The notes below the pieces were generated by a model. It saw only the letters and a program-made list of their open reading frames with translations. It was not told where the DNA came from and searched no databases. Position numbers and translations under genes: made by a program. A DNA stretch of 10,876 nt from an uncultured Collinsella sp. Lineage in GTDB: Bacteria > Actinomycetota > Coriobacteriia > Coriobacteriales > Coriobacteriaceae. Of the stretch, positions 4,759-10,876 are shown piece after piece. The first letter of the stretch is position 1; every line of letters starts with the position of its first letter. The stretch spans positions 1-10,876 of the forward strand of contig CAADSV010000045.1 in NCBI GenBank assembly GCA_900751665.1. Reading direction: 5' to 3'.

Positions 4759-7563
4759 GTGGCAAACGAGTACAAGCAGACGATGAATCTGCCGAAGACC
4801 GGTTTTCCCATGCGTGCCGGTCTTTCCAAGTCCGAGCCCAAGCGACTCAAGGACTGGCAGGACAACAAGGTCTACGAGCAGGTTCTGAAGAAGAACGAGG
4901 GTCACAAGAAGTTCGTGCTGCACGACGGTCCTCCGTACGCCAACGGCCCGATCCACATCGGCCACGCCATGAACAAGATCTCCAAGGACATGATCAACCG
5001 CTACTGGATGATGCAGGGCTATGAGGTTCCCTATGTCCCCGGTTGGGACTGCCACGGCCAGCCGATCGAGCATAAGGTCGAGGAGAAGCTCGGCACCGAG
5101 AAGTTCAATCAGACCTCCACGGCCAAGATCCGTGAGCTCTGCAACGAGTTCGCTGTCGAGAACATCGAGCTGCAGAAGGCCGGTTTCCGTCGCCTGGGCG
5201 TGCTTGGCGACTGGGACAACCCGTATCTCACGCTCTATCACCAGCATGACGCCGCCGACATCGAGGTCTTCAAGGCCATGTTCGACAAGGGCATGATCTA
5301 TCGCGGCCACAAACCGGTTCACTGGTGCAAGCACTGCCACACCGCGCTGGCCGAGGCCGAGATCGAATACTCCGACGAGACGAGCCCCTCCATCTTCGTG
5401 CGCTTTGAGATGACCTCCAAGCCCGCCGGCCTCGAGAACTTCGACGGCCCGGTCGACTTTATCATCTGGACGACCACCCCGTGGACCATCCCCTCCGACC
5501 AGGCAGTTTCCCTTAAGCCCGGCGCCGCCTATGTCGCCGTTGAGCACGAGGGTCGTGCCGAGGTCATGCTCGAGGACCTGGCTCCCAAGTGCTGCGAGGA
5601 GTTTGGCTGGGAGTACACCCCGGTTATGGTCGACGGCAAGCCCTATGTGGTTCCCGCCGAGACCTTCCACCACATCCACTACAAGCAGCCGATCTTTGAC
5701 GGTGTTGAGGGCGTGGCGCTGCTGGCCGATTACGTCGGTGTCGATGACGGCACTGGTATCGTCCACAACTCGCCCGGCCACGGCGTCGACGACTACTTTG
5801 CCTGCCTCAAGGAGGGCATTACCGACATCTGCATGCCGGTCGATGACGACGGCAAGTTCTACACCGGTGAGGAGTTTGGCACCGGTGGCCCCTTCAGCGG
5901 TATGGATACCGATGAGGCCAACCCGCACATCATCGAGTTCCTGCGCGAGCGCGGCACCCTGGTCCTCGAGAAGAAGATCACGCACAGCTATCCGCACTGC
6001 TGGCGCTGCAAGCACCCCGTGCTCTTCCGTGCTACCGACCAGTGGTTTGTCTCGATGGACAAGACCGGTTTGCGTGAGCAGGCTGGCAAAGAGGTCCGCG
6101 AGAACGTCAAGTGGTATCCGGCCCACGCCGCCAACCGCATTGGCGCCATGGTCGAGCAGCGTCCCGACTGGTGCATCAGCCGTCAGCGCAACTGGGGCGT
6201 GCCTATCCCCAGCTACACTTGCGCCGACTGCGGCGAGAAGGTCATGAACGACGCCACGCTCGATGCCGTCATCAAGCTCTTCCACGAGAAGGGCTCCGAC
6301 GCCTGGTTCACCGACGCACCCGAGAGCTACCTGGGCGAGGCTTGCGTTTGCCCCAAGTGCGGCGTCCATCACCTCAAGGCCGATAAGGACATCCTCGACG
6401 TGTGGTGGGACTCCGGCGTGTCTTGGAAGGCCGTCTGCGAGTATCGTCCCGAGCTTGAGTACCCGGCGGACGTGTATCTCGAGGGCTCCGACCAACACCG
6501 CGGTTGGTTCCAGAGCTCGCTGCTCACCTCGGTGGGTGCCAACGGTCACGCTCCGTACAAGGCGGTCGTCTCGCAGGGCTTCACGCTCGACGGCCAAGGC
6601 CGCAAGATGTCCAAGTCGCTCGGCAACGTCATCGACCCCAATAAGGTCTGTGACGAGATGGGAGCCGACATCATCCGCCTGTGGGTCGCCTCGGTCGACA
6701 CCAGCTCCGACGTCTCCATCGACCACGAGATTCTCGCTCGTACGTCCGATGCCTACCGTCGTTTCCGCAACACGCTGCGCTTCCTGCTCTCCGAGCTCGA
6801 GGGTCAGTTTGAGCCCGAGACCGACGGTGTCGCCTTTGCCGACCTGCTGCCGCTTGACAAGCTCATGGTTGCCCGTCTGACCCAGGTCCAGGCCGAGGTC
6901 GACGACGCCTACTCTTGCTATGAGTTCCCGCGTGCCTACCGTGCGCTCTACGACTTCGTGGTTACCGAGCTTTCCAACGTGTACCTCGACGCCCTGAAGG
7001 ACCGTCTGTACTGCGACAAGCCCGGCTCGCTCGAGCGCCGCAGCGCCCAGACGGTGCTTGCCGAGCTCTTCTCGATGCTCATGCGCGACCTGCAGCCGAT
7101 CCTGTCCTACACCGTCGACGAGGCCATGGCCTATGCGCCTGCCGGCTGCGTCGACCACCAGAAGTACGCCGCGCTGCTCGATTGGTACAAGTCGCCCATC
7201 ACGGTCGACGAGGCCAATGAGTTCGAGGGCGTGCTCGAGGCTTCGCTTGAGCTCCGTAGCGCCGTGACCAAGGCCCTTGAGGATGCCCGTTCTGCCGGCA
7301 CCTTCACCAAGAGCCAGCAGGTTCGCGTCAAGGCGGTCGTTCCCGCCGAGATGTATGCGCTGTTGACCGGCGACAAGGCCGTCGACCTGGCCGAGTTCTA
7401 CATCGTCTCCGATGTTGAGCTGACCCAGGGCGAGGAGCTCTCCGTTGCCATCGAGGCTGCCGAGGGCGAGTGCTGCGACCGTTGCTGGAACTATCGCACC
7501 ACCGTCGGCGAGTACAACGGCCACGCGCATATCTGTAAACGTTGTGCCGAAGCGCTGAACTAG
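4759..7563 (+). CDS. ileS: isoleucyl-tRNA synthetase
   Basis: This class I synthetase of 934 residues (E. coli IleRS 938) attaches isoleucine to tRNA-Ile in the cytoplasm. It has HIGH (66-69) and KMSKS (616-620) for ATP and aminoacyl-adenylate chemistry. A CP1 editing domain carries TTTPWT (238-243) and GHGVDD with D344, which hydrolyse mischarged valine. A C-terminal zinc site is formed by cysteines near 905-909, C926 and C929. These features fit the bacterial type. GTG 4759 is chosen because AAAGGGG (4748-4754) lies just upstream and the protein then begins MANEYKQTMNLPKT, as expected for the family; upstream in-frame codons run into the T-box terminator. Expression is controlled by the T-box leader. 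The gene order ileS-lspA-rluD is common in Gram-positive bacteria, but a terminator separates ileS from lspA here. Confidence 0.97.
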   Translation: MANEYKQTMNLPKTGFPMRAGLSKSEPKRLKDWQDNKVYEQVLKKNEGHKKFVLHDGPPYANGPIHIGHAMNKISKDMINRYWMMQGYEVPYVPGWDCHGQPIEHKVEEKLGTEKFNQTSTAKIRELCNEFAVENIELQKAGFRRLGVLGDWDNPYLTLYHQHDAADIEVFKAMFDKGMIYRGHKPVHWCKHCHTALAEAEIEYSDETSPSIFVRFEMTSKPAGLENFDGPVDFIIWTTTPWTIPSDQAVSLKPGAAYVAVEHEGRAEVMLEDLAPKCCEEFGWEYTPVMVDGKPYVVPAETFHHIHYKQPIFDGVEGVALLADYVGVDDGTGIVHNSPGHGVDDYFACLKEGITDICMPVDDDGKFYTGEEFGTGGPFSGMDTDEANPHIIEFLRERGTLVLEKKITHSYPHCWRCKHPVLFRATDQWFVSMDKTGLREQAGKEVRENVKWYPAHAANRIGAMVEQRPDWCISRQRNWGVPIPSYTCADCGEKVMNDATLDAVIKLFHEKGSDAWFTDAPESYLGEACVCPKCGVHHLKADKDILDVWWDSGVSWKAVCEYRPELEYPADVYLEGSDQHRGWFQSSLLTSVGANGHAPYKAVVSQGFTLDGQGRKMSKSLGNVIDPNKVCDEMGADIIRLWVASVDTSSDVSIDHEILARTSDAYRRFRNTLRFLLSELEGQFEPETDGVAFADLLPLDKLMVARLTQVQAEVDDAYSCYEFPRAYRALYDFVVTELSNVYLDALKDRLYCDKPGSLERRSAQTVLAELFSMLMRDLQPILSYTVDEAMAYAPAGCVDHQKYAALLDWYKSPITVDEANEFEGVLEASLELRSAVTKALEDARSAGTFTKSQQVRVKAVVPAEMYALLTGDKAVDLAEFYIVSDVELTQGEELSVAIEAAEGECCDRCWNYRTTVGEYNGHAHICKRCAEALN

Positions 7564-7569
7564 CCTTTA

Positions 7570-7607
7570 GGGACGTTCTTAAACGACTAGTCAAACAAGA
7601 ACGTCCC
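7570..7607. repeat. palindrome with nested palindromic core
   Basis: GGGACGTTCTT (7570-7580) and AAGAACGTCCC (7597-7607) are perfect inverted repeats. The 16-base loop holds the palindrome GACTAGTC (7585-7592) at its centre. It lies seven bases after the ileS stop and upstream of a separate, more typical terminator. It has no T-run. It looks like a small intergenic repeat element or a dyad protein site; only one copy is present in this window. Confidence 0.6.
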
Positions 7608-7630
7608 CAATGACTACCTGTGTCACATTC

Positions 7631-7669
7631 AAGCGGCATTCTGTTTTTCGGAATGCCGCTTTCGTTTTT
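7631..7669 (+). terminator. ileS intrinsic terminator
   Basis: AAGCGGCATTC (7631-7641) pairs perfectly with GAATGCCGCTT (7651-7661). Two further pairs, one of them G-U, extend the stem to 13 bp around a TTTTT loop. A T-rich tail (TTCGTTTTT) follows. Its place, about 70 bases after the ileS stop and before lspA, fits the end of the ileS transcript. Confidence 0.85.
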
Positions 7670-7723
7670 AGCTGGTTATTTCGCTTGCGTTGGTGGATAT
7701 GTCGTGCGTTCTGCTTATGGCAA

Positions 7724-7729
7724 TATAAG
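7724..7729 (+). promoter_or_regulatory. candidate -10 element for lspA-rluD
   Basis: TATAAG matches the -10 consensus at five of six positions inside the AT-rich stretch between the ileS terminator and lspA. No good -35 is visible at standard spacing. A promoter is expected here because the preceding terminator should stop ileS transcription. Confidence 0.3.
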
Positions 7730-7779
7730 ATGGATTATTGCGTAAACGGAATTTGATTATCTGAGGGTAGGGGATTGAT

Positions 7780-8379
7780 TTGGGTCGTGCTGGGGATATG
7801 ACGCCGTCTTTGCGTTCGCGGTTGGGTGTTGCTGGCGGGGTAGCGCTCGTTGTGCTGCTTGTTGACCAGCTGAGCAAGCTTGCGGTTCGTACCGTGGGCG
7901 AAGCTTTGCATGTGACTGTTATCCCCGGTGTCATCGACTTTATGTTTGTCCGCAATATCGGTGCTGCCTTTAGCATGGGCGAGGGGTATGGCGTCGCGTT
8001 TGCCGTGCTGGCGTTGGCGGTCATTATCGCTATTGCCGTGTACCTCGTTCGTGCACCCCAGCTCGCCCATCTTGAGGTTGTGGGCATGGCGATGGTTGCG
8101 GGCGGTGCTATCGGCAACGCTATCGATCGTTTGGCCTTTGGCTTCGTGACCGATTTTATTGCCACCACCTTCATCGACTTTCCCGTCTTCAATGTGGCCG
8201 ATATCGGCATTACCTTGGGCGTTGTGCTCGCCCTCTTCGGCTACATGTTCTTGAGCCCCGCGGCCCGTGAGGTCGATGCGACCGCCGAGCTTAACGCCCG
8301 TGACGAGGCCCGCGCTAAGCGCAAGGCCCAGCAACGCGGGGAGCGTGCCCGCAAGATTCGCGAAAGGAACGAGCGCTAA
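7780..8379 (+). CDS. lspA: lipoprotein signal peptidase (signal peptidase II)
   Basis: This membrane aspartyl protease of 199 residues cuts signal peptides from prolipoproteins after lipidation. All family blocks are present: VDQLSK (28-33), NIGAAFS (59-65), GGAIGNAIDRL (108-118) with catalytic D116, TDFI (124-127) and FNVAD (137-141) with catalytic D141. Hydrophobic segments lie near 17-28, 70-91, 98-113 and 140-158, as expected for four membrane passes. TTG 7780 is chosen because AGGGG (7769-7773) is six bases upstream. The next in-frame ATG, 7798, has only a purine run almost touching it. The last 40 or so residues form a highly charged tail rich in Arg, Lys and Glu that makes the protein longer than the usual 160-170; it is probably cytosolic and of unknown role. 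The stop overlaps the rluD start by one base (TAATG), so translation is likely coupled. Confidence 0.94.
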   Translation: MGRAGDMTPSLRSRLGVAGGVALVVLLVDQLSKLAVRTVGEALHVTVIPGVIDFMFVRNIGAAFSMGEGYGVAFAVLALAVIIAIAVYLVRAPQLAHLEVVGMAMVAGGAIGNAIDRLAFGFVTDFIATTFIDFPVFNVADIGITLGVVLALFGYMFLSPAAREVDATAELNARDEARAKRKAQQRGERARKIRERNER

Positions 8380-9392
8380 TGGCCGACATCCATATTCTTG
8401 TTTCCGACGATGCCGCCGGTCAGCGTCTTGACGCCTATCTGGGCGCCAATGACGGCTGCCCTACGCGTTCTGCCTGCGCGCATCTGATCGAGGGCGGTGC
8501 CGTATGTGTCAATGGCGAGACCTGCCTGTCCAAAAAGTACGCTGTGCGAGCCGGCGACCGTATTTCGGTCGATTTGCCCGAGCCGCACGATCCCACCGAT
8601 GTGATTCCCGAGGCCATCCCGCTCGACATTCGCTATGAGGACGACTATCTCATTGTGCTCTCCAAACAGCGCGGCCTGGTGTGCCATCCTGCGCATGGTC
8701 ATGAGAGCGGTACGCTTGCGAATGCCCTGGTCTATCACTGCGGTATCGACCATCTGGGCACCGTGCAGGGCGAGGACCGCCCCGGTATTGTGCATCGCCT
8801 GGATCGCGATACCTCGGGTCTCATGCTTGCGGCAAAGGACGACGACACCCAGCGCGCGCTCCAAAATCTCATCCGCACGCGTACGCTCGACCGTCGCTAT
8901 ATCACACTTGTTCACGGGCATATCGCCATGGACGAGGGCACCATCAACACCGGCATTGACCGATCGACGCGTGACCGTGTCAAGATGGCGGTTTCGGACG
9001 ATCCTTTTGCGCGCCAGGCCATTACGACCTTTAAGGTCCTCGAGCGCTTCGATTCCACGCGATTTGACGACGGCTATACGCTCGTCGAGTGCCACCTGTT
9101 TACGGGCCGCACGCATCAGATTCGTGTGCATATGCGCCATATCAACCACGCCTGCGTGGGCGATCCACTCTACGGCAAGTGCGATGCACGCACCGATCAG
9201 GGTCTGACCAGGCAATTCCTTCATTCCTGGCGCGTCGCATTCGACCATCCCGTGACGGGCGAGCGCATCGAATGCCGCGACGAGCTGCCGTGGGATCTCG
9301 CTGCGGTTCTTGACGACCTGGCCCCGCGCTCGCTTGGCCGCACCGCCGCCGGCGACGACATCGTCCCGCAGCTTGGCCTTCTCGAAGCCTAG
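8379..9392 (+). CDS. rluD: RluA-family 23S rRNA pseudouridine synthase (RluD type)
   Basis: This 337-residue cytoplasmic enzyme isomerises uridine to pseudouridine in rRNA. It has an N-terminal S4 RNA-binding domain (about 13-65, from QRLDAYL to GDRISV), then the catalytic domain with HRLDRDTSGL (139-148; catalytic D142), RRYITLVHG and GRTHQIRVHM. Domain layout and length match RluD and its Bacillus counterpart YlyB, which is also encoded next to lspA. The exact target uridines cannot be read from the sequence, so RluD is the best name but another RluA-family role is possible. The start ATG overlaps the lspA stop, with AAAGGA (8363-8368) upstream. No terminator is seen in the 82 bases after the stop, so some read-through into the next gene may occur. 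Confidence 0.92.
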   Translation: MADIHILVSDDAAGQRLDAYLGANDGCPTRSACAHLIEGGAVCVNGETCLSKKYAVRAGDRISVDLPEPHDPTDVIPEAIPLDIRYEDDYLIVLSKQRGLVCHPAHGHESGTLANALVYHCGIDHLGTVQGEDRPGIVHRLDRDTSGLMLAAKDDDTQRALQNLIRTRTLDRRYITLVHGHIAMDEGTINTGIDRSTRDRVKMAVSDDPFARQAITTFKVLERFDSTRFDDGYTLVECHLFTGRTHQIRVHMRHINHACVGDPLYGKCDARTDQGLTRQFLHSWRVAFDHPVTGERIECRDELPWDLAAVLDDLAPRSLGRTAAGDDIVPQLGLLEA

Positions 9393-9410
9393 CCGGTATT
9401 AGGTGGTTTC

Positions 9411-9440
9411 TTGAACTCGGTAAGCCTGCGGTAAGATATA
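9411..9440 (+). promoter_or_regulatory. candidate promoter for the glycosyltransferase gene
   Basis: TTGAAC (9411-9416) matches the -35 consensus well. The run TAAGATATA (9432-9440) offers several overlapping -10 choices at spacings of 15-18 bases (TAAGAT, AGATAT, GATATA). The predicted start would leave a leader of about 25-30 bases. Confidence 0.5.
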
Positions 9441-9474
9441 CGATTGTTTACGTAACGCGTTCCTGGGAGCCTGC

Positions 9475-10770
9475 ATGCTCGCCTTTTTACAAACCAACAC
9501 GCCCATCGTGATCTTCAACCAGATTGTCGTCACGCTGCTCACGGTCTGCTTTCTGTACCAGGTGGTCTTCTTTGTCATCGGCGCTCTTCGTGGCGAGGTC
9601 GCGCCTCCTAAGGCCAAAAAACTCCACCGCTATGCCTTCTTTATTGCGGCGCATAACGAGGAGGCCGTGATCGCCAACCTCGTTCGCTCCATCAAGGATC
9701 AGGACTATCCGTCCGAGCTCATTGAGGTCTTTGTCGTTGCCGACGCCTGCACCGACAATACCGCGCAGCTCGCGCGCGAGGCCGGTGCCATTGTTTACGA
9801 GCGCAATGACCTGGCCCGCAAGGGCAAGAGCTGGGTCATGGACTTTGGTTTCGATCGCATTCTCAACGAGTATCCCGATACGTTTGAGGGCTACTTTATC
9901 TTCGATGCCGACAACGTTATCTCCCGCGATTACGTCTCCAAGATGAATGATGCCTTTGACCAGGGCTTCCATGTGGTCACGAGCTATCGCAATTCCAAGA
10001 ACTTCGGCAGCTCGTGGATTTCGTCTGCCAACGCCACCTGGTATCTGCGAGAGGCGCGCTTTCTCAACAACGCGCGCAACATCTGCAAGACGTCTTGCGC
10101 TGTCTCGGGTTCGGGCTACCTCATCTCCGCCAGCGTGATCGAGGGTATGCACGGCTGGAAGTTCCATACGCTGACCGAGGACATTCAGTTCACCACGTTC
10201 TGCGCCATTCACGGCATTCGCATTGGCTATGCGCCGGCGGAGTTCTTTGACGAACAGCCCGTGACGTTTAAGGCGTCCTGGAAACAGCGCATGCGTTGGA
10301 CCAAGGGCTTCTACCAGGTGTTCTTTACCTACGGTAAGCACCTGGTCAAGTCGACGTTCCGCTATCATCGCTTTGCTGCCTACGACATGTTTATGACCAT
10401 CGCTCCGGGCATGCTGCTGTCCCTGATCTCCATGCTCGCCAACGCGACCTTCCTCATCGTGGGCGGGCTTTCGCACGGCTTCTTGGCCACCGAGGTCGAG
10501 ATGCAAGCTTGTGCCGCTTCGCTCATCATGACCTTCGCGATGATGTACCAGACCTTCTTTATCCTGGCGCTACTCACGACCATCTTCGAGTACAAGCACA
10601 TTCATTGCGCGCAAAAGTGGCGTTTGGTGACCAACCTGTTTACCTTCCCGATCTTTATGTTCAGCTATATCCCCATCACGGTGGCCGCTCTGTTCCTAAA
10701 GGTCGACTGGGTCCCGACGCAGCACGCCGTCAACGTTACTCTCGACGAGGTCATGCAAGGCGCCAAATAA
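9475..10770 (+). CDS. membrane-bound processive glycosyltransferase, family 2
   Basis: This 431-residue inner-membrane protein has one N-terminal membrane segment (about 11-36), a cytoplasmic GT-A domain and about three C-terminal segments (about 308-330, 346-371, 385-409). The catalytic set is complete: AAHNEE (58-63), VADACTDNT, DAD (144-146; the nucleotide-sugar and metal DXD site), TED (234-236; catalytic base) and QRMRW (271-275). This combination marks processive GT2 enzymes such as cellulose, hyaluronan and poly-N-acetylglucosamine synthases, so it probably makes or extends a cell-surface glycan. Sugar and product are unknown. ATG 9475 has GGGAG (9465-9469) five bases upstream. No partner gene is visible: upstream is rluD, and downstream the region is broken by an apparent insertion sequence, which may have removed its original terminator or separated it from neighbours. 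Confidence 0.88.
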   Translation: MLAFLQTNTPIVIFNQIVVTLLTVCFLYQVVFFVIGALRGEVAPPKAKKLHRYAFFIAAHNEEAVIANLVRSIKDQDYPSELIEVFVVADACTDNTAQLAREAGAIVYERNDLARKGKSWVMDFGFDRILNEYPDTFEGYFIFDADNVISRDYVSKMNDAFDQGFHVVTSYRNSKNFGSSWISSANATWYLREARFLNNARNICKTSCAVSGSGYLISASVIEGMHGWKFHTLTEDIQFTTFCAIHGIRIGYAPAEFFDEQPVTFKASWKQRMRWTKGFYQVFFTYGKHLVKSTFRYHRFAAYDMFMTIAPGMLLSLISMLANATFLIVGGLSHGFLATEVEMQACAASLIMTFAMMYQTFFILALLTTIFEYKHIHCAQKWRLVTNLFTFPIFMFSYIPITVAALFLKVDWVPTQHAVNVTLDEVMQGAK

Positions 10771-10778
10771 CCACCACC

Positions 10779-10800
10779 AAAACCACCACAAAGGGGACAG
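10779..10800. repeat. half copy of the 3140-3180 palindrome, cut at 10800
   Basis: These 22 bases are identical to the reverse complement of 3159-3180. Identity stops abruptly at 10800, in the loop of the palindrome, where the sequence switches to the TGAACTGCC end of the putative insertion sequence. The missing half would be the reverse complement of 3140-3158. It begins eight bases after the glycosyltransferase stop, where a terminator would be expected. Confidence 0.8.
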
Positions 10801-10807
10801 TGAACTG

Positions 10808-10840
10808 CCTCCCATTTCTTGGACATCGGGAAATGGGAGG
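10808..10840 (+). promoter_or_regulatory. hairpin that sequesters the orfA ribosome binding site
   Basis: CCTCCCATTTC (10808-10818) and GAAATGGGAGG (10830-10840) form a perfect 11-bp stem with an 11-base loop. The 3' arm contains GGGAGG (10835-10840), the ribosome binding site of the ATG at 10847. A transcript entering from outside would contain both arms and hide the site. TTTT follows the stem, so it may also act as a weak terminator for the glycosyltransferase transcript. Confidence 0.65.
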
Positions 10841-10846
10841 TTTTCC

Positions 10847-10876
10847 ATGAGTATAGACCTCAGGGTGAAGCACGAC
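10847..10876 (+). CDS. start of a putative transposase orfA, truncated by the window end
   Basis: Ten codons (MSIDLRVKHD) run from ATG 10847 to the last base with no stop. GGGAGG lies six bases upstream. Identity is inferred only from position inside the putative IS3-family left end: such elements usually encode a small helix-turn-helix OrfA first, followed by a frameshifted OrfB integrase. Ten residues are too few to recognise a domain, so another kind of gene cannot be ruled out. Confidence 0.5.
   Translation, partial: MSIDLRVKHD

Larger units (their letters stand above)
10801..10876 (+). mobile_element. left end of an IS3-family (IS150-like) insertion sequence, partial
   Basis: The sequence starts with TG and continues TGAACTGCCTCCC, then TTGGACA at 10819-10825. 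This layout is like IS150-type terminal inverted repeats, which start TGTACTG and contain TTGGACA (from memory; not searched). A reading frame with a strong ribosome binding site starts at 10847, as expected for orfA. The left boundary coincides with the break in the repeat at 10800. The right end lies outside the window. Confidence 0.65.

Noticed and set aside
4301..4765. small minus-strand frames in the ileS leader
   Set aside because: The region is explained by the T-box RNA. The frames have no plausible start signals or domains.
4654..7530. 958-residue open frame on the minus strand across ileS
   Set aside because: It is the antisense shadow of ileS, Val/Leu/Gly/Asp-rich with no recognisable domain and no ribosome binding site context. 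Long antisense frames are expected from this codon bias.
9487..10506. 339-residue minus-strand frame across the glycosyltransferase gene
   Set aside because: It is the antisense shadow of a gene with a full GT2 motif set, with no known domain of its own.
1..10876. CRISPR array, tRNA or rRNA genes, prophage, toxin-antitoxin or defence island
   Set aside because: No spaced direct repeats, no tRNA cloverleaf and no rRNA segments were seen. All complete genes are housekeeping or common metabolic families, so no undescribed multi-gene system is supported.

Overview
The window looks like ordinary chromosome from a high-GC, low-complexity-intergenic Gram-positive bacterium, most likely a Coriobacteriia member such as Collinsella. 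This is inferred from overall protein style, the T-box-controlled ileS, the ileS-lspA-rluD order and the type of palindromic intergenic elements; no database search was possible. Codon use is similar across the genes, with no sign that any complete gene is foreign.

Layout, left to right. Bases 1-131 hold two hairpins downstream of a minus-strand corrinoid adenosyltransferase gene (cobO type, 132-617). Divergent from it is ftsH (710-2602), closed by a strong hairpin. A DUF523/TudS-like Fe-S protein gene (2684-3139) begins just after that hairpin. It converges on a minus-strand glycerol-dehydrogenase-like oxidoreductase gene (3190-4272), with a 16-bp bidirectional terminator between them. The 486-base gap 4273-4758 is almost filled by an isoleucine T-box leader: Stem I, an ATC specifier, and competing antiterminator and terminator. 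It controls ileS (4759-7563). After a palindrome and the ileS terminator come lspA and rluD, overlapping by one base. A membrane processive GT2 glycosyltransferase gene (9475-10770) follows. The window ends inside the left end of what looks like an IS3-family (IS150-like) insertion sequence.

How the genes work together. Most are housekeeping: isoleucyl-tRNA charging, lipoprotein signal-peptide removal, rRNA pseudouridylation, membrane protein quality control and cobalamin adenosylation. The T-box ties ileS expression to uncharged tRNA-Ile.

The most interesting points are small-scale. (1) The putative IS begins exactly where a 22-base copy of half of the 3140-3180 palindrome stops, as if it had jumped into the loop of a second copy. 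(2) The IS leader has a perfect 11-bp hairpin that hides the transposase ribosome binding site. (3) The T-box antiterminator bulge departs from the usual consensus. (4) Two terminator hairpins with different stems share the loop sequence TGCCTRT. I found no convincing undescribed multi-gene system here.
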